A stretch of 64,000 nt of DNA from Eubacterium sp. (GTDB lineage Bacteria > Bacillota > Clostridia > Acetivibrionales > DSM-1351). Position numbers and translations under genes: made by a program. The stretch is from contig JAQSXC010000018.1 of assembly GCA_029266335.1 (NCBI GenBank), positions 1 to 64,000 of the forward strand, in the 5' to 3' direction. The stretch's first letter is position 1, and each line of letters starts with the position of its first letter. The notes beneath the pieces were generated by a model that had not been told where the DNA came from, ran no database searches, and saw only the letters and a program-made list of their open reading frames with translations. Shown in pieces: positions 45,711 to 57,700 of this stretch.

Positions 45711-46376
45711 GTGAAAAAAATGTTCAAGAGTTTTTTGTGCTTGGTTATGGCGCTGTTCATAACCTTGGCCGGAGGAAGCTTTATCGGGGCGAAGGCTTCG
45801 GATATGCAGGAATTGACTGCAGACCAGATATATAAGTCACATTCTGCCTCAATATTCTATATGAGAGTGCTGAAAGAGGACGGGACATTGAAAACTGTTG
45901 GAAGCGGATTTCTTATAGCAGGAGGAAAAGCACTTACAGCTTTCCATGTGGTGGAAGGCGGAACCTCTTATGAAGCAGTTTTTGATGACGGAAGTACCAT
46001 CAGAAATCTAAAAATAATAAAAACCAGTAAAGATAGTGATCTGGCTCTTTTAGCAATGGAAGCAGGGTCCCGTTCAGGCCTGGAACTGGCAGCAGCTGAA
46101 GCTGAACATGGACAAAAAGTCTTTGCACTGGGGTACCCCATGAAGGCAACAAAAATCATAACCGAAGGTATTATAAATACTCCGGAAGCCGAAATAAACG
46201 GTCATAGCCGTATTCTTACTTCGGCCCAGGTGGCCAGCGGCATGTCCGGAGGCCCGCTGCTGGACAGGATGGGTTATGTGACAGGGCTTATATCAGGTTC
46301 CTTGAGAAATATGAGCAATATCCATATATGCATTTCAGCAGAAAATATAAAAAGCTTTATAGGAGGAGATGAATGA
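45711..46376 (+). CDS. Secreted trypsin-like (HtrA-type) serine protease
   Basis: 221 aa with a GTG start; AAGGAGGA ends 10 nt upstream. The signal peptide ends near GAKAS. The protease domain has the triad H79 (TAFHVVEG), D110 (KDSDLALL; D108 is an alternative) and S179 (SGMSGGPLLD). There is no PDZ domain, so it is shorter than DegP/HtrA. It acts outside the membrane. Its stop codon overlaps the start of the first giant protein (ATGA), indicating one operon. Processing or quality control of the two giant surface proteins is an inference from this arrangement. Confidence 0.88.
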   Translation: MKKMFKSFLCLVMALFITLAGGSFIGAKASDMQELTADQIYKSHSASIFYMRVLKEDGTLKTVGSGFLIAGGKALTAFHVVEGGTSYEAVFDDGSTIRNLKIIKTSKDSDLALLAMEAGSRSGLELAAAEAEHGQKVFALGYPMKATKIITEGIINTPEAEINGHSRILTSAQVASGMSGGPLLDRMGYVTGLISGSLRNMSNIHICISAENIKSFIGGDE

Positions 46377-49300
46377 TAATGAAGAAGAGGGTTTTAGCAG
46401 TTTTGCTGGTACTGGGCATGCTTTTTCAGGTATTTCCCCGGTGGCCGGGGGCAAATGAAGTATATGCAGCTGCAGGGTATGCGGATATTTATATACCCAG
46501 CGGAGGAAAGCTGGTAAATGGGGAAGATTTGGGACCTGTATCGGCAGGTAGTTCAGTACCTCAGGGCAGTGCATTTCCCGGCTGGATAATGGAGGAAGAG
46601 GATGCCGAAAACACAACACCTCCAAATTTTATGGATGATTCCTGCGATTCCTTCAGAATGTTCAGCAGCGGTGCTCAAGGTACGGCATGGTCGTCAGATG
46701 ATGGTGATGCACCTGCTGCTACCGGAATATATAAAATTGACGGGCATTTCTATGGAAGAATATCGGTTTCCGAGAATCCCGTCTTAAAGAGGCTGGCTGA
46801 AGGAGGGCAGGCCTATTTCATGGTGAGAGTATACATGCTGGATTCCAGCGGAGACCATGATGCTGCAATATGGGCTTATACCCAGAAGTCGGCATGGTAC
46901 AATGCAGGGGGAGATAACAGGCCGGGATATGGAACCACAGCATCATACTGGACAGCTGTTTCAAAAGCTGATGACGATGATGACAGGCATTATGCAAATT
47001 CACAATGGATGAAACTTGATTTGGATGATGTTTTAATCATAGAGACTGAAACCCATGGAGCAGATACTCATGTTGATGGGATACAGCTCTATTTTGCGGA
47101 CATAGCTCCTCCGGCATATAACGGCAATATACTGACTACTGACGGTACCGTAAGACATAACGATCAGCTGGATAAGAATGAGCTGTTCCTGAAACAGGGA
47201 CAGTATATCAATATGGCTCTGAACTTCAGTGAACCTGTTTTCCCGACCAATGCGGCATCAGCATCAGAAAAGGTCGGTAACACATACAGCTTTATAAGAA
47301 CTGAACTTTTTAACAACAGTGGTGCAGACGGCTATACTCCGTCAACATATTATCTTGAAAGCGCCGATGCAGGTTACAACGGGTTTACTCCGGGCAGTAT
47401 CAATTTAAATGACAGTTCCAGAAGCACCTTCAACATGAAATATACAGCCGCAGCTAACGACAGCACGGGAAATACGCCGCTGGATCCCCTGAGACTGACA
47501 GATTTAACTGCTTCCGAGGAAAAGCCAAGTCTGATACAGCGGATTAATGACGCTGATTTCATAGACGGAGCTGGAAATCCTGCCGTGGATATAACCGGTA
47601 TAGGGACAGTACCCTTGGGAAACAATGACTATCCTTCAGGAACTTATAGAACAATTATAGATGCAAGACCACCAAAATATTCTCCCGTAAAAAACGGAGT
47701 GCAGCCCGATATTCTTACGCAACTTGTTCTGAACAAAGGTGATACCATTAACTTCACAGTGAATTTAAATGAAGAGGTTGTAAGTGCCATCAATCCTGCC
47801 GATAATGTCAGACTGGCCTTCAACAACGGGATGCTTGCGTCCTACCAGAGCGGCAGCAACACCGATACGTGGAAATTCAGCATGACTGTTCCTTCCGGTA
47901 CATCGGTTGAGACAGCACTACTGGAAACAACAGCTTTGGAGCATTCTGCAAAAACCGGTGATGGAAATGTCATATGGGATTATGCGCACAACTATCTTAC
48001 AGACGCTGTTAAATCCATAGCTGAAGCCAACCTGTCCATAGATAATACAGCTCCCGATTTTAACTATACATATAAAAATGAAAATGGAAATGCAGTAGCT
48101 GCAAACCAGTATGTAAAAAGCGGAAACATAGGTATCAACGCCTTTGATCCCGATATTAAGGGACAGTCCAGCAAAGGATTATACAGAGCAGGCAGCGGTT
48201 CGGGGCTTGTATACTACCTGTGGAGCAAAAGTCCGGCAGACCCCTTTGCCGTGAAAAACGATAATTTTGCAGCCGTCAAAAGATATTCACTGGCAACAAA
48301 ACAGCCATGGGAAGACCTGTATTCCTCAGGCTATAATGATATAAACCTCAGTGTGGCAAATAACGGAAGTACAATAGAGCTTCCCGCGGAAGCAGCCGGA
48401 AAAAGCGAGAACTGGTATCTGCATACCTGGACTGCGGACATGACCTGGGATTCGGCCAGGCAGCTCATGCAATATCAAAAGGGTAGTGCCATGAGAGCAG
48501 ATTATCTTAGCACGCACCCTGATGCAACACCGGCCGAGCAGGAGACAAATTTCAGAATGTATATCCTGCCTTTTGTTTCACAGTATGATGATATTGTACA
48601 GTGGCCTGTGGATGACTTCAAACAGGATGATTCCAACTGGATACACAAATGTGCCGAACTCAAACTGGATAATGACCTTCCGGTATTACAGGTAAAAGGT
48701 ATTATCGATAATAAAAGTGATAATGTTAAAACCACCATATCAGCTACTGATATGACTTCGGATATTAAAGACCATAAAATTTCATATCAGTATGTAAAAA
48801 AAGGTGAGCTGCCTGACGAAGCCGGCTGGCTGGAGGCAATCTTGAGCGGTTCCGGTCAGGCTGTGATAGGAACTCTCGAGAATCCGGCAATAGAAAATGG
48901 CGGAAAGTACGAAATATATGCCAAAGCCGAAGATCTGGCAGGAAACACCATAACCTCAAATGTTGGGGAGATAGATGTCCTGGTCATAAACAAAGTATTT
49001 GAAAGCTACGGTGACAAGTATGTCATAAATAAGGGGCCTGATTTCACAATATGCGGACTGCCTTTAGATAATCTGGAATATCAATATACATATTCTTCGG
49101 AACGTCCTGCCTCCACAAGCTGGAGCGCTATTGGTGTTGACAGGCGTATATCTGCCGAATTAAAGGGGGAGACAGGGTATACCTATGACATACCTGCCGA
49201 CCGGTCAAAGAATGGAACGGTATATTTGCACATAAAGGCAAAGCAGGAGGATATGGACAGATACTACTATTATTATAAAGAATATAAATTTGACCATTTG

Positions 49301-51700
49301 CCTCCTGTGGTTACCTTTAGCACAAATGGGTATCTCTATCCGCTTCCGAAACAGACTACTCTAATTGCAGTTGAAGACTCCCTTGTGGATTCTTCAGGAG
49401 TGGCTGATGAAAATATTCATTATCAGTGGCTAAAAGTAGAGGAAGGCAAAGAGGAAGCCGCTCCTGACAGGGACTCCCCCAACTGGGTACAGGCACCCTC
49501 CGACGGAAATCTGGAAATAGAGGTTGACTCAAAAAGCAAGGATGGGAATTACCGTCTCTATGTCCATGTAAAAGACAGCCTGGGCAATGAAAAAATATAT
49601 AATAGTGGGCTTTTTGCAGTATATTATTTAAGCCATGAACCTCCTGTAGGCAGTGCAGGACTTATTTATACAACAGGAAATGAGACTGATGGTTATACGG
49701 CAGTCCTGAAGCTGGAGGTGGATGTGCCTTCGAAGGTGGGGTATTTTTATTCGGTATCTTCAAACGGAGGAGAAAACTGGAGTACCTGGCAGCCATACAC
49801 CAATTTTGTCGGAGTGCCTGTAGACACAGTGGATACAGATAAGCTCAAACAAGCTATAAAAGTTAAATTCAGAGGCTATTTTCTTGATAATATCAGTGAA
49901 ATATACTCTCCGGACATAAATATTGAGGACTCACCGGCCTATGCTCTGGCCTCACTTGAAAAGATCGAGCCTGTAAGAGGAGGGGCAAAGAGAAGTGATG
50001 GCGGTGTAAATGACGGGCTGATAATTAATTTCACCCATACCGGAGGAAAAGCAATTACGCCTACCGGGGCTAACCCTGAAATGCCGGAAATACTTGAGGA
50101 AAACAAGGCCTTCAGGATATACCGGAATGGCAATTATACTTTTAATGTTGCAGATGGCTCAAAGACAGCTGTTGTGTCAATAGTGGTATCAAATTTTGAC
50201 GAGACGCCCCCAGTTGCCACTATTAAGTACTCGACCATTAAAAAGACCAGTGCCGATGTGATAGTGAGCCTTAAGTCCAGTGAACCCATACGCATCACAA
50301 ACCTTGATTCCAATAAAAAAATATTTGAAGAAAACGGTGAATTCATCTTCGAGTTTGAGGATGCAGTGGGCTTGACCGGTTCGGCTATCGCGCTTGTAAA
50401 CAATATTGACAAAACTCCGCCGCAAGCGGAAATCAAGCTGCATTACAATGATGAAGATATGAAGGCTCTTATTAGATACAACGGTAAAACCATTGTGGTA
50501 AACAGTTCGGGAAAGGGCTACAATGCAGCAGGGGAGTATGTCTTTTTTGATTACCCTACAGCTGAAAATGTCATAGCTTCCAATATGATATTAGCCGAGG
50601 TTAAAGCAAAGGACGGAGAAGAAAAGGATTTCAAAGTAATTAATAACAATAAGGGAAGTAATGAAGAAACAATTGTTATAAAAGAAAATGGAGAAGTATG
50701 GTTCAGGCTGTCGGACAATGCAGGGAATACAGCGACGATAACTGCCGGGGCCATATCTGCCGTGTGTGCTGCACCACCAAAGGTGACAAAAACCATACTG
50801 ACCAGAGTTGACGACAATGGAAGCCCTCTGGCAGAAGACAGGATTGTAACAATAGATGGAAAGGAATACTCAAAAGGGAAGGTAAGGGTAAGTTTTGAGC
50901 TGGAAGCTTCACCTTATGATATTCCTGAAAATACGGTTATGATAGGAAACAAACCTGTTAAAGATTTTTCAAAGGATTATTCCATAAACAGGCAGGAAAA
51001 GCTTGTTCTCATTGACAGGTTGGGGAATAGAAACAGCCAGTTGTTTAAAATAGATGGACTGGATAATACTCCTCCCGAGATAAAATTAAACAAGCCCATG
51101 ACTACTATTATGCAAAACATAGCCGATTTTGATTTTACTGTGGACTTTGGAGGCTATTCTGTATCAGATAACCTGTCTGCTGATGAGGATTTGAAGGTTG
51201 AAATAATGGAAGAAATTCTGGTAAACGGACAGCAGAAGGAAATAAGCTTTGATCTGTCCAGACCCGGTAAACACATAGTCAGGTATATAGTAACAGACCA
51301 GCTTGGAAATAAAGGTTTTGCGACACAGCAAGTATATGTCAGGGCTTCGGATGATATGTTTATTCTGGCAAATGATCTGCCTCTTTCACCGGATGAAACC
51401 GAAACCGCAATACTGAACACCAACAAGGTAACGTTCAAGGTATATAACTACGATATCATGAAGCTTGGTAAGGACAAGACAAAAACGGTTAATGAAAAGG
51501 GAACCTTTGATATATTGTACTACACAGGATTGTACAGAGAGGGTCAGATGAAATATGTTGCTAAAAAGCTTACTTACAAGCAACTGCTGGAAGGCAATTT
51601 TACCGTTGAGCTTCCGAAAGCGGGCTGGTATACCGTTATTGTCAGGAACCAGGAAAGAGAAAGAGTATATACTACACTGCTGGTAAGCAGAGTTCAGTAA
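46373..51700 (+). CDS. Giant exported protein with Ig-like repeats
   Basis: 1775 aa. ATG 46373 has AGGAGG 6 nt upstream and overlaps the protease stop. The signal peptide ends near VYAAA. The rest is beta-rich, with repeated Ig-like module borders such as DNTAPDF, DETPPVATI, DKTPPQAEI and DNTPPEIKL, and many Asp/Asn-rich turns. I see no catalytic motif, SLH, LPXTG or membrane anchor, so it may attach through the next protein or be released. The first 250 residues do not resemble a family I know. It is followed by the second giant protein after 41 nt. Confidence 0.85.
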   Translation: MIMKKRVLAVLLVLGMLFQVFPRWPGANEVYAAAGYADIYIPSGGKLVNGEDLGPVSAGSSVPQGSAFPGWIMEEEDAENTTPPNFMDDSCDSFRMFSSGAQGTAWSSDDGDAPAATGIYKIDGHFYGRISVSENPVLKRLAEGGQAYFMVRVYMLDSSGDHDAAIWAYTQKSAWYNAGGDNRPGYGTTASYWTAVSKADDDDDRHYANSQWMKLDLDDVLIIETETHGADTHVDGIQLYFADIAPPAYNGNILTTDGTVRHNDQLDKNELFLKQGQYINMALNFSEPVFPTNAASASEKVGNTYSFIRTELFNNSGADGYTPSTYYLESADAGYNGFTPGSINLNDSSRSTFNMKYTAAANDSTGNTPLDPLRLTDLTASEEKPSLIQRINDADFIDGAGNPAVDITGIGTVPLGNNDYPSGTYRTIIDARPPKYSPVKNGVQPDILTQLVLNKGDTINFTVNLNEEVVSAINPADNVRLAFNNGMLASYQSGSNTDTWKFSMTVPSGTSVETALLETTALEHSAKTGDGNVIWDYAHNYLTDAVKSIAEANLSIDNTAPDFNYTYKNENGNAVAANQYVKSGNIGINAFDPDIKGQSSKGLYRAGSGSGLVYYLWSKSPADPFAVKNDNFAAVKRYSLATKQPWEDLYSSGYNDINLSVANNGSTIELPAEAAGKSENWYLHTWTADMTWDSARQLMQYQKGSAMRADYLSTHPDATPAEQETNFRMYILPFVSQYDDIVQWPVDDFKQDDSNWIHKCAELKLDNDLPVLQVKGIIDNKSDNVKTTISATDMTSDIKDHKISYQYVKKGELPDEAGWLEAILSGSGQAVIGTLENPAIENGGKYEIYAKAEDLAGNTITSNVGEIDVLVINKVFESYGDKYVINKGPDFTICGLPLDNLEYQYTYSSERPASTSWSAIGVDRRISAELKGETGYTYDIPADRSKNGTVYLHIKAKQEDMDRYYYYYKEYKFDHLPPVVTFSTNGYLYPLPKQTTLIAVEDSLVDSSGVADENIHYQWLKVEEGKEEAAPDRDSPNWVQAPSDGNLEIEVDSKSKDGNYRLYVHVKDSLGNEKIYNSGLFAVYYLSHEPPVGSAGLIYTTGNETDGYTAVLKLEVDVPSKVGYFYSVSSNGGENWSTWQPYTNFVGVPVDTVDTDKLKQAIKVKFRGYFLDNISEIYSPDINIEDSPAYALASLEKIEPVRGGAKRSDGGVNDGLIINFTHTGGKAITPTGANPEMPEILEENKAFRIYRNGNYTFNVADGSKTAVVSIVVSNFDETPPVATIKYSTIKKTSADVIVSLKSSEPIRITNLDSNKKIFEENGEFIFEFEDAVGLTGSAIALVNNIDKTPPQAEIKLHYNDEDMKALIRYNGKTIVVNSSGKGYNAAGEYVFFDYPTAENVIASNMILAEVKAKDGEEKDFKVINNNKGSNEETIVIKENGEVWFRLSDNAGNTATITAGAISAVCAAPPKVTKTILTRVDDNGSPLAEDRIVTIDGKEYSKGKVRVSFELEASPYDIPENTVMIGNKPVKDFSKDYSINRQEKLVLIDRLGNRNSQLFKIDGLDNTPPEIKLNKPMTTIMQNIADFDFTVDFGGYSVSDNLSADEDLKVEIMEEILVNGQQKEISFDLSRPGKHIVRYIVTDQLGNKGFATQQVYVRASDDMFILANDLPLSPDETETAILNTNKVTFKVYNYDIMKLGKDKTKTVNEKGTFDILYYTGLYREGQMKYVAKKLTYKQLLEGNFTVELPKAGWYTVIVRNQERERVYTTLLVSRVQ

Positions 51701-51741
51701 CTATAACCTTCCGTTATCAAGTATATAAAGGAGATATGGAA

Positions 51742-54700
51742 ATGAACAGAATTATAAAGAAAGTGATTGCAGGTATACTGGCAGTCCTGGTGCTGATGGG
51801 AGGCATGCCTCTTGACACATTTGCACAAGCAGTCTCCAAGCCGGATACTACAACCATTGAGAACGAATTTGTGCGTGTTGCAGTGGACAACTCCAGCGGA
51901 AGGTACAGTATACGTACCGTAGACGGGCAGCCCATAAGGAAGAAGGATGGCAATGTAGAGACCATCTTTGAGGGAGAAAATCCCGAGACCTCCTTTACAA
52001 CCTTCAAAATCGACGGGACGGAATACATATTCGGAAATCCGTATAAATTTGCTGTTGACTGGTTTTCAGAAGTATCCGAGCCAAAGGTTGTGAAAAATAA
52101 TAACGGAACAGTAGACCTTATTACTGTATGGAGAATCAAGGGTATAAAAATAAGTCAGATTATCACCCTGATGACAATTGATGATAAGGAGAATGCCGGA
52201 AATGTGCGAATTTCCTATAAGGTTGACAATGACACAAAATCTACCGTTGAGGTGGGAACCAGGGTACTTCTGGATACTTCCGTAGGAGGAAATGACGGAC
52301 CGGCCTTCCAGATAGGACAAAATTATCTGCAGCCCTTGTATACTGAAAGAAAGCTGGTACATGAGCCTGCCGAGCTTGGGTACAATAAAAATAATCCTGA
52401 GCAGGAACAGCAGTACAACCTGCACAAGCTGCCTCCATACTGGGTTATGAGAGACAAACTGGATCTGAGCAATCCTCTGGCTACCAATGTAATGGCTTAC
52501 GGCTTCAATAACCTTTTCGAGGGTGGAATAAACATAGTTGATAAAATGGTTGTGGGCCATTGGAATGGACTGGCAAACTCAAAATGGGATTACGAGCCTA
52601 ACGAGAATCTTGATTTTACCGATGACAAAAATGATTATGGAACAGCCGATACGGCGGTAGCATATTTCTGGAACCCTGCCAATATTTTATCCGGTGCAAG
52701 TAAGACCTTTGAAGTTGTATATGGACTTGGTGAAATTGTTGTACCTGACAAGGTGTTTGATGTGAGATTTCTGGACACAGTACAAAAGTTGGACACAAAT
52801 GATGCCGGAACAGCATACAGGGAAGATGGAATATTTGACATAAATGTGGAAATAGAAAACCTTGCCATGTTTGATATGGAACACAGCAAAATGAATGTTA
52901 CCTGTAAATTGGAAAACGGATTGGTTTTTGTTGATGAACAGGGTAACGAGCTGGGAAGTTCCAGTAAAAGTCTGGAAATCAAAAAGAAGATACCTCCGGA
53001 AGATGCAGCTAAAGGAGTGGAGGTTATTACCTATAAACCCGGAGAAATTGTCACTGCCAGCTGGAAGGTAAAGGCAAAGGGCCGTCCCTGGCCCGTTACA
53101 CGCCAGTATATGGTGACGGTGAGCAGTCCGGAGACCGAAAAAAAACTCAAAAGCAAGCTGGACAGTGCAGGTAAAGATGAAGAAACGGAGATACGCGCGA
53201 TCTATGAAGCCTCCAAAGCTAATTTTGTATTTCTGCCTGCAACAGGTGAACTAAAGTCAACGCTTGTGTATGGTATGACGCCTGAAGAGGCATATTATGC
53301 CGATGACAAATACATTTCAATAAATATATCCAATATAGAAGCCTATAATGTGGGAAGCAAAGTACAAGGTACATCTCCTAATTTTAATCTGTTTATTCAA
53401 AATGTGAAAAATGGTGACAGGTACAGGGTACCTGTGACTGATTCCGTAATAACACAGCCTATGGGAAATGGCCTTGTGGGTGATATGAAAATCACTTACA
53501 GGGGTGGAGAAAAGGTAGATGAAAACGGGAATACCGTAGAAATTTTGTCAAATGGACAACTGCCACTGGGAGAATACAGGGTGGCTCTGGATTACAAGGA
53601 CAAGTCCGACCCGGAAGTAGCACAGGCGCTGAGCTTTGAAACCGAACAAACCTTAAGTATTACTGAAAATGAAGAAAATAGAGTAAGGCAGGCAAAAATA
53701 ATAGCAGTCTATAAAAAGGTGCTGGATTTGCAGCAGAATGACCAGGAGGCAATGGATACACTGGCCGAAGTGCTTCCAGATGACTATGACGGGTTGAATG
53801 GAGCGGAGTTTACGGCAAAGAAGACCCGTGACATGGGCATTGTTGCGGCTGCAAAAACGGCTGTGGTTTCTGCCAGCAAGCTGCTGGATCCAGGGCTAGA
53901 CATAGCCTCAGCAATGGATATTACAGCGGTACCGGTTTATGCTATGAAAGCCTTTAACACAGAAGAGGAATATGAAGAATTCAAGGCGGAATTTGAAGGG
54001 GACGAGGAAGAACCGGGATACATAGGAAGTGGTAAGGATGACGGAGAAGAGCCTACGGATGAGATACTTCTGGAAATCAGAGGAATGATTGTTCAATCCG
54101 GTGAGGGAGAAAATGCACAATTTACCGTTGATACCAAGACCGAGCCTGCCATTATCAACAACAGTGTGGCATATTCCGGAAAAGAGCTTACTTTTTCAAA
54201 GGGTGAGTTTCCGCTTGCAGATATAGTTGGTCTCGGAAGTGATACCCCGTTTCTGGACGCTCTTTTTGTTAAGGGGGACGGCAGTCTGAGTGTAGCCAAC
54301 AGCGGATTTGTATTTCATAAAGGGGAATGGTCCCTTGATTTTTACAACAGCTTTGATAAAACCCTGGGTGAGGGTTATAAAGTGCCTGCAGGAGAAATGG
54401 AGTGGGAAAAGGGTGAGAATCCTGAAGATGATACTCTGAATGGAAGCTTGCAATGGGCATGCGGTCAGGTAGGGGATGCGCTCAATCCTTTCAGGACACT
54501 GCTTATTTCAGAGGTATATTTCAACAAGCATAGCCTGTTTGCTCCGCCAAGCTTTTCAATCAATGGTTTCGGGCTGAAATTCAATGATTTTATTCTGAGG
54601 CAGGATGCCGTTTCCTTTGGGGGAGCTATTTATCTTAAAATAATTAATGGTGAAATAAATAATGTTATGTTCAATGAAGAGGGGTTTGTGGGAATTGATG

Positions 54701-57700
54701 CAAAGCTCGCCCTGGAGCTCAAGGAAGATATGGGGCTGCTCCAGTCTCAGAAGTCCAAAGGCACCGATGAGGCAGGAAATGCTGTTGAAGGCGACACCGG
54801 TGACATCGGTGGAGAAATTAATATAACCCACTATGTGGATCCCGAAAAATATGATGTGTCAAACACGTATGGGCTCAGCTTCAATGCCGATCTTAAAAAT
54901 ATATTTGCGGTTAGCTGTGAGCTTTCTTTCAAGCAGGTAAAGGATGGCCGTATCCTGCCAGATGTAGTTGCTTTTGGTGCTGAACTCCCGGAACCCGGAA
55001 TATCAGTTGCTGCTGCTACCTATATTACCGGAATCAGGGCAGCCATAAGGGAATTGGCTGATACCATTGCAGGTGATGGAGAAGGAGTACCTCTGACAAT
55101 TGAGGCCGGTATCGATATGACCTTCGGAATCAGCCCTGCAACCTTCCTTGGGTCTGTAGATCTCACATTAAAGCGTACAGGTATGAAAATAGTTGGTAAG
55201 CTGGATCTTGGAGAAGATAATGATTCAGCGGTGACAATGCTTACCGAAGCTGTCTTGCAAACCCAGTGGGTAACCCCGTGGTTTATACGTGCAAAGGCAA
55301 CAATTGATGTGTGCGGCTGGGATATGATTATCGGAAAGGCTAGTATCTTCCTGGGGCAGAATCTGGAGAAAGACCGCATTGATTTTGAAGGCATGATAAG
55401 CGCTGCCGTCCAGGTTCCGGGAAGTGTACCTGTTGTTGGGGGAATGGAACTGGGCAGTGTTTGTGTGGGAGTCAACAACGATAAGGTATGGGGAAGTGTC
55501 GGCATACTTTTCATCAGTCTTGGAATCACTTATTATTGGGGGGGAGGAGTTGAATTTGGTACAAATGGTGAGATACTGAACAAGGATGCACTGATGTATC
55601 TTCTTGTGCAGGATCCACAGCTGGGACCAAGAGTCATGGCTATAGGCACCGGAGCAGAGGTGCTTGCAACCTCCTGGGAAAATGAGGAGACTGATAGGCA
55701 GGAAGTAAAATATCTGTCGGTTGGTGAAGGAATAGAATATATTGATGATGGTTCCCAAAGCCTGGGTATTGGCGGAATCACAACCTCGGACAATTCAAAG
55801 GTGCATTCCATACCCATGTCACAAGTATCGGGCAATGCTCTTATAGAAGTAGAATATGCTAATGTAAAAAGGCCGAAACTCTCTTTGAAAAGGGATGACG
55901 GCAGCACGTATGACATAATATACGGTGATATAAAGGACAATACCGCAAACGCTTTTGATCAGATCATAAAAGCAAAAAAAGCAGGAGAAATAAAGCATGA
56001 CGGTACAACTGTCAGTAAACAGGAGGAAGCGGAAAGTACGGATGTCACAAGAGTTTATATAGCCGTTCCGAAAGAGCAGCTTGCAGACGGCAGATGGATG
56101 CTCACCTCCGATCAGCAGATCAGGACAAGACTGTTCAATATACCTGTTCTTCCTGAACTCGCAGAAGTGTCTATCACTCCTGATAACAGTGATGAGAACC
56201 TGTTTAGGGCAGACTGGACTGTAAAAAATGCAAAAGCAGGCGATAAAGTAAATCTGTATTTATCCAAAGACAAGCTGGAATCTGTATCTGATCCGGATAG
56301 CGCAGTTGACCCTGGTCTTCTGATTGCAAAAGATATAGAGATAAAGGCAGAAAATATCGGACAGGATGGAATTGCAGCAGGACAAATAATATTTGATGTG
56401 AAAAAGATAGACTATCTGGGAGGTGCCGATATCAGGGGAATGCTGTCTCAAGGGAACTATTACCTGAGAGTCGAGCTGAGGTCTGACACAGCATTTTCAG
56501 CCAAATCTTCACAGCAGGCATTCAGGCTGACAGACAGTCTTGCACCGGAAGATGTGGAAAGCGTAGGACTGAAAGCTGCCGGAAACGGTGTTTTCCAGTT
56601 ATCCTTTGAACCTGTTGAAAGGAAGCCTGGACACGAAAACTATGAGTACAGCTATATTGTTTCTGCAAAGGACGAAAATGGAAATATCTACGAGCCGCTG
56701 GGAGAGATAATGTACACTGAGGAGCAGCTTCAGGACAATATTTCAGGCGGGGAATACCATTTGAACGTTGGTGGTTGGACCACAGTAGGAAAGCCTGAAA
56801 CTTATATTGACAAAGATGGTAAAATGCAGATTAAACGGGATGCCAGGGGCAACATCCTTATGGATAATGTCCAGGACAAATATACCGGACTGGAGTCCGG
56901 CAAGAAATACAGCATAGGGGTAACAGCGGTAAGTGTACCTGTGAAGCAGGATGATGCAAATCAGAATATGCATCTGGCGCAAACAATATATTCAGATACA
57001 AAATTGCTGCCCGTACCTTCCAAACCCAGGTTGACAATAAACGGAAACCAGCTTCCTGACAACAGGTATGATCTGATGGTAAATCAGAAGACTCAGGAGA
57101 TTATGGTTGCTTCAGATCAACCTGATGTGGTGGTTGAGGCTGTATGCGGTGATGAAAGTCTTGGAAGCTTCAGCCTTAATGACAGTGGAAACAGTGGGAA
57201 AATAAAGCTCTCCAGGCTTGATTCTGACGGAAAATACGCAATAGAATTAAAGGCAAGAAATACCGGGACAGGGGACTATTCTGTAACGGTACTGTATCTG
57301 ACTGTTGATACAATTTCGCCAATGATTTATTTGGAAGGTCCGGTACCGGGGGCACTGACAACTCCGGACGGAAACATAGCCATAAAGGGGAGAACGAACA
57401 ATGATGCAACTGTTACTGTTACAGATGCAGAGTCAGGAACAAGGCTGGCAACAATAACCCCAGAGAAGAGCGGCAGGTTTGAAAAACTGATAGCGGCAAA
57501 TTTATCAGCCAGAAAGGCAGTTTTAAAAATAGAGGCGGTAGATAAAGCCGGTAATTCAAACAGCACCAAAGTTGAAATTATAAACTCTAAATACAAGCTG
57601 CCTGTGAAGCTGCAGCTCAACCTGCCGGATGAAATAAAAACCGGCGAACCTGCAGCCGTGCTTGGTGCAACAGTGGAATATTCTGATGGAACTTCAGGGC

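Noticed and set aside
45496-45714. 72-aa ORF upstream of the protease
   Set aside because: It runs across a terminator, the SARP-type promoter and the leader hairpin, and lacks a ribosome site.
55020-55758. Minus-strand ORFs of 169 and 177 aa
   Set aside because: Overlap each other and the second giant protein; no recognisable domain or ribosome site.
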